The notes below the pieces were generated by a model. The model was given only the letters and a program-made list of their open reading frames with translations, made no database searches and was not told the origin of the DNA. 64,000 nt of DNA. Source: Papio anubis. Its lineage: Eukaryota; Chordata; Mammalia; Primates; Cercopithecidae. The stretch is from contig NC_044984.1 of NCBI RefSeq assembly GCF_008728515.1, positions 101,945,407 to 102,009,406 on the forward strand. The letters run 5' to 3'. Below are positions 31,721 to 44,599 of the stretch, in pieces. Both the position numbers and the translations under genes were made by a program. How positions within the stretch are numbered: the stretch's first letter is position 1; each line of letters opens with the position of its first letter.

Positions 31721-33330
31721 GAATAGTGTTGTTGGGAGGATTAAAGGAGATAGTTTGTATGAGTCTCACACTGTTAATAGCAGGCAAAAGGCTTTTCTAA
31801 ACTTCTAAGACTGAGCAGAAGGAAGGGGAAATTGATGATTCATACAAGGAAAGGAAGGCTAATGACTATGCCTTCATTTCTAGAACTTTCTACAGGAGCG
31901 GTTCCCATGGTGATTTGTGATTCTCTAGGGTTTTGCTACTTATTCTGAGGAGTATAGGAGAATTCCCCCACAACTGAGCTCTTTTGTGATTCTAGTTCCT
32001 AGCACAGTGCTTCACACAAAGTAATCAAGAAATGTTTGCAAATAGAAGCCAAGTACACCTGGATTTCCTTTCATATAAACATGATATTTTCAAAAGATTA
32101 GAGTTGCAGGGATTCACTCTTCCAAATTCCTTGGAAGAGAATACACAGGAATGTGAGATTCACATGTGTGACTTGGATGACACAAGACTCCCATGGTGTG
32201 TGTCTAAGGTCCAAGACCCCACAAATGGCTGAGCAGGGCCCACACCCACCAGAGCCAACTCTCAGTCCAGGGTTTGAGGACCACGACTCTGTCGAGAGGG
32301 AGAGGGTAGCCACAAACCCCAAATGAAACAAACTGCTAGATATCCCTCCAGAAAAATCTGGGACTGCTGTCCTCCTCAAGTTAGCAGGCAAGCCCATATG
32401 CCCTGTGCTGCCACTTGAGTGTGTGGACACTCATCCCTGCCCCCACTCCACCAAGAAACCTCCCTGGTGGAACTTCACGTCACCTCCGTTCCTTCCAGCC
32501 TGGCCAATGCCTTGAATAAAGCAGCACGTGCCTTTGGCTGGGGCCACTGCAGAAGCTGCTATGATGCCTATTTTTTCCACCCTCTTTAAAAATAACTCAA
32601 CAGATTTTGAACTTCCTGCTTGGCAGAAAAAAAATAGAACTCATACTCAGCAATCACATCGTGCTTTAGTTCCCATCACTGATGAGGCAGGCAGATAACG
32701 AGTGCCCTGTGAAAGGACACATCTCCAAGTTTAGCCCTGAATCTGAAAAGACAATCTGTCTGTGTGAATAGGCAATTAGAAGAGATGCCCTGATGTCACT
32801 GATGCGTTCTCTGGATGTTGCTTTTCAGAGTTAACCTTCAGATGAGTTTTGAATTTTAATGCTGTGGAAAACCTCTGGGATGAAGAGCTACAAAGGGAAG
32901 AGGCTGATTGGTACAATGGAGGGGCTCTGTGCTGGGCACCACATCTCACCCCTGACCCTGAATCTGTCATCTGCTACCTGGGTGACCTTGTTCAGGCCTC
33001 TTCTCCATCTGGACCTCTTTCCTCAACTCCTTCTAACTTGATGTCCTGTGAGCCTAGACCGGAACCTGTCACACTCTCCTTACCACGCTCCTATATTAGA
33101 GCCTTGTGAGAACATCATTTTGTGTAATAGAACATTCTAGATTGCAACCAGGAGGATTTAGCAAAAGGGACCTTTTTCATCATTTCACAATGATGCCTTT
33201 AGTAAAACAGGCTCCCAGCAGGAAACCAGATAAAGCGTTAGAATGAGGCTTCAGCTATCTTATCATGAAGATGGCATCTCTCTAGATCATTGCTACATGA
33301 CTACCATCTCCTTTTTGGTTTTGGGTTTTG
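31721..33330. other. Intergenic, mostly unrecognised
   Basis: No feature beyond short low-complexity runs. Open frames around 32098-32430 lack supporting signals. Confidence 0.45.
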
Positions 33331-33334
33331 TTTT

Positions 33335-34290
33335 GTTTTTTTCACTTTTTATTTTGAAACAATTACAGATTCGCAGGAAGTTGCAAAGATAATATAGAGT
33401 AACCAAATGGTGACATCTTAGATAAATCTAGTACAATATCCAAACCAGGAAGTTGACATCGCTACAATGTGTGTGTATCATTCTGTGACATCTTGTCAGG
33501 TGTGGATTCATGTAACCACCACCAAGGTCACTCTTCTCTCACTACGAAGATCTCCCTCATGCTACCCCTTTGGAATCACTCTGGCCCTTCCTCCACCAAC
33601 TTCATCCCAAACCCCTGACAACCACTAATCTGTTTTCCATCTCTATAGTTTTGTTATTTCAAGAATGTTATGTCAATGAGACCATATAGTAAGTGGCCTT
33701 TGGAGATTGGTGTTTTTATTATTATTATTATTGACACAGGGTCTCGTTCTGTCACGCAGGCTGGAGTGCAGTGGTGCGATTTCAGCTTACTGCAACCTCT
33801 GCCTCCCAGGCTCAAGAATCCTCCTGACTCAGTCTCCCAAGTAACTGGAACCAAAGACATGAGCCACCATGCCCAGCCAATTTTTATTGATTTATTTATT
33901 TATTTAGGTAGAGATGGGGATTTTACCATGTTGCCCAGGCTGGTGTCGAATTTCTGGGCTCAAGCAATCCTCCCACCTCAGTATCCTGAGTAGTGGGACC
34001 ACAGGCATGCACACCACTACCAGATCACTTTTTCAAAAATTTTCTATTAGAGACAGGGTCTCGCCACGTTGCCAGGACTGCTCTCAAACTCCTGAGCTCA
34101 AGCAATCTGTCTGCCTCAGCCTCCTAAAGTTCTGGGATTACAGGTGTTAGCACCTCAAACGGCGAGGCTGGCTTTTTGCACTCAGCAGAATGCCTCAGAG
34201 ACCCATCCAAGGAGGCTGCACATATGGAATGTTTGTTCCTTTTCATTGCTGAGTAGCATTCCCCAGCATCCCATCACCTTTTAACCAGAG
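33335..34290 (-). mobile_element. L1M fragment interrupted by Alu pieces
   Basis: L1M text at 33340-33715 ('tgaaacaattacagattcgc', 'ctcttctctcactacg') and 34165-34290 ('gaatgcctcagagacccatc', 'ttcattgctgagtagcattc'). Antisense Alu segments occupy about 33734-33890 and 33905-34164. Confidence 0.75.
33734..34164 (-). mobile_element. Antisense Alu complex
   Basis: Left piece 33734-33890 ('gacacagggtctcgttctgt') ends at a TTTA repeat (33892-33907). A second stretch continues to 34164, containing two 'agagacagggtctcgcc'-like arms. Probably two old Alus. Confidence 0.8.
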
Positions 34291-34500
34291 AGAGAGACAG
34301 GGGCTTTCTCTGTCACCCAGGCTGGAGTACAGTGGCGTGGTCACGGCTCACTGCAACCTCAGCCTCCCCAGGCTCAAGCAATCCTCCAACCTCAGCCTCC
34401 AGAGTAGCCACGGGTGGGAGTCTCCACGCCTGGCTAATTTTTTCATTTTTTGTAGAGATGAGGTTATACTATGTTGTCCAGGCTGCTCCCAAACTAGGTC
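34290..34500 (-). mobile_element. Partial antisense Alu
   Basis: 'gagagacaggggctttctctg', 'aggctggagtacagtggcgt', truncated after 'tgtccaggctgctcccaaac'. Confidence 0.85.
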
Positions 34501-34544
34501 TTTCTGTAATTGATGACTTCTAGACATCTCACTAATGGTGTAGG

Positions 34545-34680
34545 GCAGTGCTTCCCAAATTTGTTAAAGTGACTCTATGGGGTTGGGGTGGGGCTTGAAA
34601 TTCATTGTTTCTAACAAGCATCCCAGCACTGCTGCTGCTGCTGGTGGTCCAGGAGCCTCACTTTGAGTAGCAAAGGTGTG
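34545..34680 (+). mobile_element. MER5A-like hAT element
   Basis: 'gcagtgcttcccaaatttg', 'tcattgtttctaacaagca', 'ctgctgctgctggtggtcc' and 'cactttgagtagcaaagg'. Confidence 0.8.
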
Positions 34681-34860
34681 GAGTCTGGAAGTCAGAGATT
34701 CATCTCAAGCCCTTTCTGCTGCCAGACCAACCTGTGACACCTGTTCTGTCACCTGGCCTTTCTGGAGTCTCAACCTTGAGAGTTATTTCGAGCCTTTCTT
34801 TCTGACCCAGGGGAGATATTTTCACAATACATCCGAAAAAAATCATTGAAATTCTGTCTT

Positions 34861-35144
34861 TCAAAACCAAACACCACATGTTCTCACTCATAAGTGACAG
34901 CTGAACAATGAGAATACACGGACACAGCGAAGGGAACATCACACACCGGGGCCTGTTGGGGGGTGGGGGCAAGGGGACGGAAAGCATTAGGATAAATACC
35001 TAATGCATTCGGGGCTTAAAACCTAGATGACAGGTTGATGGGTGCAGCAAACCACCATGGCACATGTATACCTATGTAACAAACCTGCACATTCTGCACA
35101 TGTACCCTAGAACTTAAAGTATAATTATAAAGATCAATAAATGT
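34861..35144 (+). mobile_element. 5'-truncated L1PA 3' end
   Basis: Sense L1PA 3'UTR ('accacatgttctcactcata', 'ggggcctgttggggggtggg', 'gcacatgtaccctagaactt') with an A/T tail. The perfect 11 bp duplication AATTCTGTCTT lies at 34850-34860 and 35145-35155. Confidence 0.92.
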
Positions 35145-35155
35145 AATTCTGTCTT

Positions 35156-36704
35156 CCTAGGTCGAGGGCTCTAACATTCTGAATTAAGCAAAGGAATTAC
35201 TCATAACCTCACTCTGCCTTACTTTTCCCTGGTCTGTTGTTGATCTAAATCAAGTTTATTTATTTCACGGGTATTTACTGATGCCCTAATATAAGAGACC
35301 CACCTCTGTGCAATGGCATTAAGCAAAGGTAACCAAAGGTGACCTCACCCCTTTTCTTTGTCCTGTTTCCTTCGGGGTTGGCGGCAGAAGGAAAAGAAAA
35401 GACTCTTGTTTATTTTCAGACTATGTTTTGAGGCTTCTCTCTGCACTCACAGAGCCCCCCTGGGGTGGCAGGGACACCCAGGAGAATCAACAAGGGAAGA
35501 ATCAAAGACGCTGCCCCTCCCTGTCCACTTCACAACACTTTGATAGTGGAGAGGGACGCTGGAGTATGTGGTTCAAAATGGCTGCTGGGTGACCCTGACA
35601 CTTCTCAGTTGTATGCTATAGGGAATGAGGGGGTGGGGAAGAAAAGCTGGTAGGATCTTATCCATAATTACTCATTATTTTCTTTACTTGTGAAAGGAAC
35701 GACTGCATTTTCGGCACTTGAAGGGACTCGCTGTCATACATTAAATATTTTGTTTGGGGAAGGGAAAAGCTCAGATGGTGTTTTCTGTTGAATAAGTCAT
35801 GAGAAAGTAAATGAAGTCTGTTTCTTCTAGAAATTCCTTGAGCCAAGGAATGATTCCTTGCCCCTAAAATGTGAGGGTTTCAGTTGACCAGTGAGTTTAA
35901 TGTAAGTCAGCTGTGTAATGTGGCTGCTTAGAAGAGTTCATTTAGCTATGGGCTACATTAATAGAAGCAAGATTGCTAGAATGATGGAGGTGATGGTGCT
36001 CCACTGTGCACTGGAGGGCTTTCTGCTGGAATTATGCACTCAGATCATATCCTGCATGAGTCAAGGTTTCTAGCAGCAAGCAACTCTGGTTCATTTAACA
36101 AGAAAGAGGGTTTATTCAAAACTATTAGAAGATGTACACAGTTGTCGGGAAGGCTGGAGAAACCATTAAAGGCAGAACCTTTTGTAATAGCTTATAAACC
36201 ATGACACTGAACTGGCCTGATGAGGTCATTGCTGCCACTGCTTCCACCAAATGATATGGAAGCAGAAATCACTAACAGTATTTCTGTAGTTCCCAGAAAC
36301 CTGGCTTCAGTCACTGCTCTTTCCACAAGCACCAATGTCGTTCCTACATCAGGAACTCGGCCTACCCCAAAAAGCTCAGTGCTTCTGCCTCCACTTGCAC
36401 TACATAATGGAAGCTCCCATCTCCTCATGTTGGCCCTTTAGTATCAAAATTTCACTGGGTACATCCACATCTGACAGGCAGAACCTAGGTCACATGCCTG
36501 CACCTTAGCTGCCGGGGAGGCTGGCAGTTTCAGTTCTCGCCGCTACGTTAGGGAGATAGGAAACGTACTGTGTGATTTCTACAAATATAGAAAGATGATG
36601 GGTAGCCATGAACATGACAAATGTCCCCTGTGCTTGATGAAAGTCACAGAGAAATTGCAGCCTCATCAGAAGGAAGTAACCAAAGGTGAAAGAACAGCCA
36701 AAGA
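35156..36704. other. Intergenic, unrecognised
   Basis: No confident repeat or gene. 36060-36480 has the feel of an old transposon or LTR remnant, but I cannot assign it. Confidence 0.35.
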
Positions 36705-37022
36705 GGCCGAACATGGTGGCTCATGCCTGTAATCCCAGCACTTTGGGAGGCCGAGGTGGGTGGATCACTTGAGGCCAGGAGTTTGAGACCAGCCTGGCCA
36801 ACATGATGAAACCTCATCTCTACTAATACAAAAATACAAAATACTAATACAAAAATTAGCCAGGTATGGTGGCAGGCACCTGGAATCCCAGCTACTTGGA
36901 GGCTGAGGCATGAGAATCGTTTGAACCCAGGAGGCGGAGGTCGCAGTGAGCCAAGATCATGCTGCTGCACTCCAGCCTGAGTAACAGAGCGAGACTCAAA
37001 AAGAAAAAAAAAAAAAAAAAAA
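36705..37022 (+). mobile_element. AluS with 13 bp duplication
   Basis: AGAACAGCCAAAG at 36691-36703 and 37023-37035. An internal tandem of ACTAATACAAAAAT lies at about 36820-36856. Confidence 0.92.
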
Positions 37023-37136
37023 AGAACAGCCAAAGGAACTGGGATATTTGGCCTGTAGGAGAAAAGACTTGGGTGACCATCTTAATTTTAGTTGTCTTCA
37101 AACAGCAGAAGAGGCCTTATAGATAAGAGGAATCAG

Positions 37137-37440
37137 GCTGAGTGTGGTGGCTTCTGCCCGTAATACCAACACTTTGGGAGGCTGAGGCAGGAAGTTTGCT
37201 TGTTTCTAGGAGTTCAAGACTGGCCTGGACAACATAGTATGACCCCATCTCTACAAAAAATTTTAAAAACATTAGCCAGGTGCAGCGGTTCATCCTGTAG
37301 TCCCAGCTACCCTGGAGGCTGAGGTGGGAGGATCACTTGAGCCTGGGAGGTAGAGGCTGCAGTCAGCAGCAATCATGCCACTGCACCCCAGCCTGGGCAA
37401 TAGAGCGAGATCCCCACCGAAAAGAAAAGAAAAGAAAAAG
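37137..37440 (+). mobile_element. Alu (old), AAAAG tail
   Basis: 'ggctgagtgtggtggcttct' to a (AAAAG)n-type tail at 37420-37440. Confidence 0.88.
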
Positions 37441-39039
37441 GAACTACCTTGTTCAGTATGATAACAAAGATAAGAGCTGTCCCAGTGACAGACCCTTGAA
37501 GGATTTAGATTTCACCTAAGTATAAATAAGAACTTTTAACAGTCAGAGCAATGCCTTCCAAAGATGGAATGAAGAGGTAGTAGTGAGTTCTCCATGACAG
37601 GAGCCATTCCAGAAAATGCTAGCCAACCCCTCGATAGACATTCAAGCAATAAAGGGAGGGTAGAATTTACAGGTTCCTTACAACTCAGGGGCGTTGTCAT
37701 TATTAGTTCCCTCCTTCTGATACACATCATCTATTTGGCCTCAGAAAATGGATATCAATCTTGATATAGCTTATGTAGAATTTGTAATGACCTCCCAGTC
37801 TTCATTTGTTGGCCACTGCTGCATTTTATTACAGCACACCACCCTATTTATCTTCATCAGGTTGTGAGGCAACAGATCAATTCATTATTCTTACTTATCT
37901 AATACAGAAGCAAGAAAAATTGTCCACAAAACCTTACCAGCTGGGAAGAGAAAAAGTAGCTAGAAGCAATTTGGTCACTGAAAAGTAGGACTTCTTTTTA
38001 TAAAGAAAAAAATGCATTTCAGTAAAATGGTCAAGTTGGGGAAAGGCCATTTTTGAGAGTAGGATGAAATTCAGGTATGTGAATTTGCACACGTCCACCA
38101 TGTCTGATATGCATTTTTTTAAACCAGACTCAACAAAGAAAACCCATGAGTCATGCATCAGTTTGGCACAAGTGGCTGGTGAGTGAGGTCTCCTGTCAGC
38201 CTCAGTCTCCCCTCCTGCAGAATGGGAATGTCATTGCATTAACACGACAGGTGACAGAGAGACACTTGTGCAGCAATGGTGGAAGGGAGAACTCTGTCAA
38301 AATGAAGGGAGAAGCAAGAGGCAAGAGAGGGATTTTCTGTGCCCTGGACATGGCCGCCTCCAATTTTATCATGGATTGGTTAATTCCACCTCCCCAGCAG
38401 CCTCAGGTCCCCAAAGGCCAGCAGTGGCTCTGTAAGCCATCAGCCTGAGGTAGCCTACTGGCTGTACTCTTACTCCACTGTGGAGTATGAGGATTCATCC
38501 ACCAGGCTCCAGTTTGATTCGCGGCACTCTCTTGACAGCCTCATTCCCCAGAGTCCCCTAGGACCCCAGCATTTTGTTCATCTCCTGCTCTGAGCTCTTC
38601 GGGAGGGAATGTGACTATGTGACTGTCAGCCAGTTGTCACATTTCATCCCAGAGGCAATGGAAACGATGCCTGAACACCGTGCCTCTGTGTGCTGCGTCG
38701 GAGACGCCTCTACGTGGCTGAAACATCATGGGCGATTTTCAGTACATGGGAGGCTGCTGTTTTCCATTCCTTTATATTTTGTGCTCCTCTTTATGCCTTT
38801 ATCTTACTTCTCATAATAAATCCTATATGGTAAGAATTTTGATTCCCATTTTTACAGATAGGGAAACTGAGGTGCAGGCAACAAGGCTAAAAAGTGGCCG
38901 AGAGGGAATGTGGACCTAGGCTGACCTGACCTCTAAGCCCAACTCTTTGCGGTGCCTCTTCAGTTACAATGCCTGCTCTAAAGAGAGAGGGGAGTGAATA
39001 AGATGCGCCTCCCCTCTCCACTGCTTTGAAAAATATGAT
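37441..39039. other. Intergenic with one MIR
   Basis: The antisense MIR at about 38825-38960 ('ttttacagatagggaaactg'). The rest is unrecognised. Confidence 0.45.
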
Positions 39040-39475
39040 CAAGGCAGGCACAGTACTCACATCTGTAATCCCAGCACTTTGGGAAGCCAAGGCAGGCAGA
39101 TTGCTCGAGCCCAGAGCTTGAGACCAACCTAGGCAATAAAGTGACACCCCATCTCTACCAAAAAATTAAAAAAAAAAAATTGGCCGGGCATGGTGGCGGG
39201 TACCTATAGGCCCAGCTACTCAGGAGGCTTGAGCCCAGGAGGTAGAGGTTGCAGTGAGCCAAGATCACTCCAGGGTGAGTGACAGAATGAGACCCTGTCT
39301 CAAAAAACAATAATAATAAAAAATATGATCAGCTGGGTGTGGGGGCATGTGCCTGTAGTCCAACATACTGGGAGGCTGAAGTAAGAGACTCACTTCAGCC
39401 CAGGAGTTCGAGGCCAGCCTGGGCAACATAGTGAGACCCTGTCTTTAAGAAAAAAAAGAAAAAAGGAGAAGGAGG
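39040..39475 (+). mobile_element. Two successive Alus, both incomplete
   Basis: 39040-39318 has a deleted right arm ('ggcaggcacagtactcacat'). 39330-39475 is a free left-monomer-like copy ('agctgggtgtgggggcatgt') with a GAAAAAAGGAG-type tail. Confidence 0.85.
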
Positions 39476-41575
39476 AAGAAAGAGCTTTCTGGGCTAAGAC
39501 AAATGTTAGTCATGTGTATCTGTGATGAACTGTAATGACCGGTCTACTTGTTCTGGATGTCATTTTTTTGGTGATTATTGTTTGGGGGAGAAAGAGATAG
39601 TAGGTGGCATGAGGATTCAATGTAGATACATCAATGTTTAATGGGACTGAGGACACAGAGGGGACACAGAGGTGTGGAAGATGGGGTCCCTCGAGCTGCT
39701 CCTTGACACACAGACACAGCCTGGGGGGCTTAGTTGCTGCCAAGCCAACTCTTTTGATGTGAAGTGAGGGGGCAGGAGTGGGGACAGACGGCCACTGAGG
39801 ACCCACCACCCAGGATGGCCAGGCACCTCTGGCAGGTGGGTCCACGGTTACTGATTGTCATGGTCAAGCTCAGCTGGGCACTGGGTTCAACAGGAGATGT
39901 GACTGACCCATTTTGCTTCTTTTATCTGAGTCTGCACCTTTCCTAACTCAGATTTTTAAAATACTTTTTTCTTCATACTTACTTTGTTTCTCTCTGTACT
40001 AATACACTAACTCGGACTTTTGGCTTTCATTGGGCCAAGGTCCCACCAATCTGGGTGCTCAGCCTCATTTGGTAAAGCAAGAAAAGTATCTGAGAAATGT
40101 TCCCTAAAGGCTGATTTCACCCCAAACAGTCACTCAGTGAGGCACCTCACTTGCCAGGGACACACCCCCAAAAGGCCGTCTGCTGGCCTCCGGGTCTCAC
40201 TCTGTTCCCGCAGGGTGTGGTGGAGCACGTGTGGTTGGGTGACCACCAAGCTGGATTTCAGTCTCTTTCCAGGCCCGGGGAACAATCTGAATTCGAGAGA
40301 CTTGGCTTTTAGCCTCCTGTTAGAGTCAAGAAAGACTTCAAAGACTCAACGGCTTCTAAGGCTTTTTATATCAGCAAAGTCCTGCAAAGCCTGCAAATGA
40401 AGGCTGCCTTGACGCTCTTCATTCTAAGGACAGAGAAGGCAAATTCTCTGGCCACTTTCTGCAGAGCAGCAACTGGGCTCCTTCTTTTTACTTCCGTGGG
40501 GAGGACAAGACATTCCTTTGCTTTCTGTTGCTGAGAATGCCACCAAAACAAATTTTACTTTTAGCTGCAACCTTTCAAAAGCGTCTTAAGAATAAAGCAC
40601 CAAAAAATCCCCAAGCTAATGTAGGCATTCTAGTTTTTTTTGTGGTTGGTGGTTTTTTCCTAATTGTGCCAGTTTCAGCTGAAACATGCTTCCATTGTTT
40701 CCATTTCCCACTGTTCATACAGCACTGGATTCTTGGGGAGCAAAAGTGCGAGGGCAGATTGGGAAACCCCAGATCATCAGAAGTTTGTTGTTGTGGTGGT
40801 GGCTGTTTCAGTAAAGAGAGGAAATCGGTAAATAGCTCTGATGTCGAGGCAGCAGGAGGTCAGGACATTGAGCAACTTGCAGCTGGGGTTGTGGACTCAG
40901 GGCTGAGCGGCAGAGTGGGCTCCTCCCAGTGCAAGCCTTCAGGAATGCCAGCCTTGAGTTGGATGGTTCTGGCTCATTGTGTGGAGTTATTTCACTCCTA
41001 AGTGGTCACGCAGTTGCCTTTAAAGAAGGGTAATGGCTCCTTAGGTAGTTTTGGGTAGGATGCAGCTTGAAGTGGGGCGTAAAATCCTTTCATTGTCCGA
41101 TGGGGAGGTTACCGTGCAGCAGCTACTCCTTGTACTTGGAATGAGGGAAACAGCATCAACTAGACTTGAACACGGGCTCAGGAACCAGGAGCGCCAGCCA
41201 CAGATCTCGCTCACTCTCACTGTTGTTTGCAACTTTGGGCAAGGTAAGTAACTTCTCTGCTGGGTCACTGCTTCTCCATCCCTGTGAGCATTTGTGGCTT
41301 TTCCCCAAATAAGTACTCGACTTCCTCGCTTTCCAAAGTGGAGCCGGACAGTCGCTTCCGCATCACTGCGAGTTTGTTGGGAATGCAGAATCTCAGCCTC
41401 GATTCCAGACCTACTACCATGGAATCTGCATTTTAACTAGAGGCCGAGTGCTGAGCACACTGAGGTCTGAGGAGGACTGCTCTGTTCTCCCAGGTCACTG
41501 CGATGGTATCGGGTTCTTCTGCTCCTCTCTCTCAGAGGATACTTGAAACAATACCTAAAAAAAAAAAAAAGACCA
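39476..41575. other. Intergenic, mostly unique
   Basis: A MER5-like remnant lies at about 41370-41470 ('gggaatgcagaatctcagcc', 'tggaatctgcattttaacta'). The open frames at 40020-40400 and 40528-41001 have no recognisable domain. Confidence 0.45.
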
Positions 41576-41579
41576 TCTA

Positions 41580-41889
41580 GGACAGGCGTGGTGCCTCATG
41601 CTTGTAATCCTAGCACTTTGAGAGACCAAGGCAGGCAGATTGCTTGAACCCAGGAGTTTGGGACAAGCCTGGATAACATAGTAAGACCCCATCTCTACAA
41701 AAGAATAAAAAATTAGCTGGGTGTGGTGGTGCACACCTGTAGTCCCAGCTACTTGGGAAGCTGATGTGGGAGAAGTGGGGGGATTGCTTAGGCCTGGAAG
41801 GTTGAGGCTGCAGTGAGCCATGATCGTACCACTGCACCCCAGCCTGGATGACACAGCGAGACTCTCAAAAAAAAAAAAAAAAAAAAAAA
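41580..41889 (+). mobile_element. Alu (old)
   Basis: 'gacaggcgtggtgcctcatg' through 'gacacagcgagactctc' and a 23 A tail. Confidence 0.9.
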
Positions 41890-42414
41890 GAGATCATCTA
41901 TATATATGGTCAGGACTCAGGTAAGATCCTTAATGTTTTTGTATTTATCTGTAATAAGTCATTTTAAGAACTCCATGTTCTCTGAGGCATTTTCTGAAAG
42001 TCATTTGTGCACCCACCTATTGCCAATGATTTCCCCTCTGACTAGAGGTATGAGATGTTTTTCAAGCCCACTATGAATGTCTGTTAAATTACCTTACCCA
42101 TTAGATGTTTTTTTCCCCTGCTGTCTCTCACCAGGGGAACGCTGTGAAAAAGCTTTAGAGCACTGTGCAAGCAATCACCCTTTCCAGCCACCTGCTTCTG
42201 CTGACAACTTTATGAATAGCTTCTTTACCAATCATTAGACAAAAACCATTCCATTCTGGAGAATGATGACACAGAAGGTTAAGGGCTTTTTCTAAAAGCA
42301 CATACACATGTGTGAGGTTTGCCAAAACCAGCTTGTGCCCAAAGTAGGACAGATGGGCCACGAAGGGGAAACAGCAGAGAAAGGGATTAAAGAGAAGGAA
42401 GTTTTTGTATGGCT

Positions 42415-42762
42415 TATGCTATAGACTGTCTGTGTCCCCCCAAAATTCATAATCATCAATTTGATGGTATTAGGAGATGGGGTGTTTGGGAGATGCTTAG
42501 GTCATGAGAGTGGAGTCCACAAGAATTAGATTAGTGCCCCTATAAAAGAGACCCCAGAGAACTCCCTCGCCCCTTCTGCCATGGAAGGACACAGTGAGAA
42601 GACAGCAGTCTATGAACCAGGAAGCAGGCTCTCCCCAGATACTTCATCTGCTGGTGCCTTGATGTTGGACTTCCCAGCTCCAGAACCGTGACAAATAAAT
42701 TGTTGTTTAAGCCACTCCGTCTATGGCATTTTTGTGAGAGCAGCCCAGATGGATGAAGACAG
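42415..42762 (+). mobile_element. MaLR solo LTR (MST/MLT1 type)
   Basis: 'tgctatagactgtctgtgtc', 'ggtattaggagatggggtgt', 'ggacacagtgagaagacagc', AATAAA near 42695, end 'gatggatgaagaca'. Confidence 0.82.
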
Positions 42763-43202
42763 CTTAAAGGGGGACTTCTGAATGGTACATCTAGGGGGCA
42801 AAAGTCACAATTTGAAATGTCTTCCTTAGAAATGTCCTCTGAGAATATAAAAGTAATAATAAGAAATCGAGTTTTACAGAATGCCCCAAACTCCTAAGAT
42901 TTCAGCCTTTAGGTTATGTCCCTGTCATCCTATTAATGAAACATGACTTTTTCAGTAGTACAAAAAAAGTGTTTCTTTTCATCCAAAGGAGACCATGGTC
43001 CTGTCTACAACATGGCATGAAGAAGGACTGATCAATTATCCAGATAATAAAAGGCCAACCTCTCCCCCGCCCCCGACACCACTACCACTATATACAACAT
43101 CATCACGGCTTTCACTAAAGTATCAGACCAGGGGAGACTAGTCACATTACTTGGAAAAAGTTTAGCAAACCACCTGCCTCATGAGTCTTTCTATTTCTTC
43201 TG

Positions 43203-43408
43203 GGGCAGTGGCTCTGTACTGGGGAAGATTTGGCAATGTCTAGAGATGTGTTCGGTTGTCACAGCTGGCAATGGGGTGCTACTAGTGGGCAGAGGCCAGG
43301 GATGCTGCTGAACATCCTACACGGTGCAGGACAGTCCCCTACAACCCAGAATTCTCCAGTCCCAATGTCAGTAGTGCTGAGGTTAAGAAGCTCTATTCTG
43401 GGAGATGG
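43203..43408 (+). mobile_element. MER20-like hAT element
   Basis: 'ggcaatgtctagagatgtgt', 'ggttgtcacagctggcaatg', 'gtgggcagaggccagggatg', 'aacatcctacacggtgcagg'. I recall this as MER20. Confidence 0.75.
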
Positions 43409-43745
43409 GGTTGAGCCTCCATTCACTGCAAAGCACAGGAATATTCACAGTAATATTGAAGGAATAGGGGCCAGCACTTCCTCCATGGTTTCTCCAACCA
43501 CAGGAAAAGCAACATCAACAGCCTCTGGGATGAGCTAGATTGTGCTGCATTCCAGAGCCAAGTCCAGTCCCATTCGGTTTTGTCACCCCAGGGCGCTTTA
43601 TGACATCAGAGCTCAGGTATTGACACTTCGGCCCTTCAGAGGGATTTCTAGGGTTTTTAGCTTCTTCTAATCCTGGTCCTCTGACCTAGATTACGGCTTC
43701 TGGGAGGTCAAGAGAAACCCAGGTCACATACATTTTGGAGGCTCC

Positions 43746-43746
<1 letters not shown>

Positions 43747-43785
<39 letters not shown>
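43747..43785. repeat. (ATT)n microsatellite, about 13 units
   Basis: Uninterrupted TTA/ATT repeat. A likely polymorphic marker. Confidence 0.95.
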
Positions 43786-43945
43786 GCTTAAACAACAGAA
43801 ATTTATTTTCTCTCAGTTCTGGAGGCAGGCTGGAAGTCTGAGAGCAGAGTGCCAGCATGGTTGGTTTGGTTGCTGGTGAGGGTTCTCTTCCTGGCTTGTA
43901 GACAGCCCCTTCTCATTGTGTCCTCCATATGGTGGAAATACAGTA
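43786..43945 (-). mobile_element. MLT1/MST LTR fragment
   Basis: Antisense 'gcttaaacaacagaaattta', 'tctcagttctggaggcaggc', 'ggcttgtagacagccccttc'. Confidence 0.75.
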
Positions 43946-43957
43946 CAAGTGTCTTTT

Positions 43958-43959
<2 letters not shown>

Positions 43960-43990
<31 letters not shown>

Positions 43991-44388
43991 AGCCTTTTAA
44001 AAAACTTTTAAGTTCAGGGCTACAAGTGCGGGTTGGTTACATAAACTTGTGGTCGTGAATATTTGTTGTACAGATTATTTCGTCACCCAGGTATTCAGCC
44101 TAGTACCTATTAGCCATTTTTTCTGATCCTCTCCCTCCTCCTACCTTCCACCCTCCCATAGGCCTCAGTGTGTGTTGCTCTCCTCTATATGTCCATGTGT
44201 TCTCATCACTTAGCTCCTACTTATAAGTGAGAATATGCGATATTTGTTTTTCTGTTCCTGCATTATCTTGAGAAGGATAATGGCCTCCAACTCCATCCAT
44301 GTTCCCGAAAAAGACATGATCTCATTGTTTGTTATGACTGTATAGTATTCCATGGTGTATATGCACCACATTTTCTTCATCCAGTCTA
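43960..44388 (-). mobile_element. Older L1 3' end, directly next to the full-length L1
   Basis: T tract of about 28 (43961-43988), then antisense L1 3'UTR and ORF2 end, breaking off at 'ttcatccagtcta' where the second T tract begins. Confidence 0.88.
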
Positions 44389-44599
44389 TTTTTTTTATAT
44401 ACTTTAAGTTCTAGGGTATATGTGCACAATATGCAAGTTTGTTACATATGTATACATGTGCCACGTTGGTGTGCTGCACCCATTAACTCGTCATTTACAT
44501 TAGGTATATCTCCTAATGTTATCCCTCCCCCCTCCCCCTACCCCATGACAGGCCCTGGTGTGTGATGTTCCCCACCCTGTGTCCAAGTGTTCTCATTGT

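Noticed and set aside
40020..41001. Two plus-strand frames of 126 and 157 codons
   Set aside because: No domain, no matched splice sites and no promoter signal. The Phe/Val-rich part comes from a T-rich tract.
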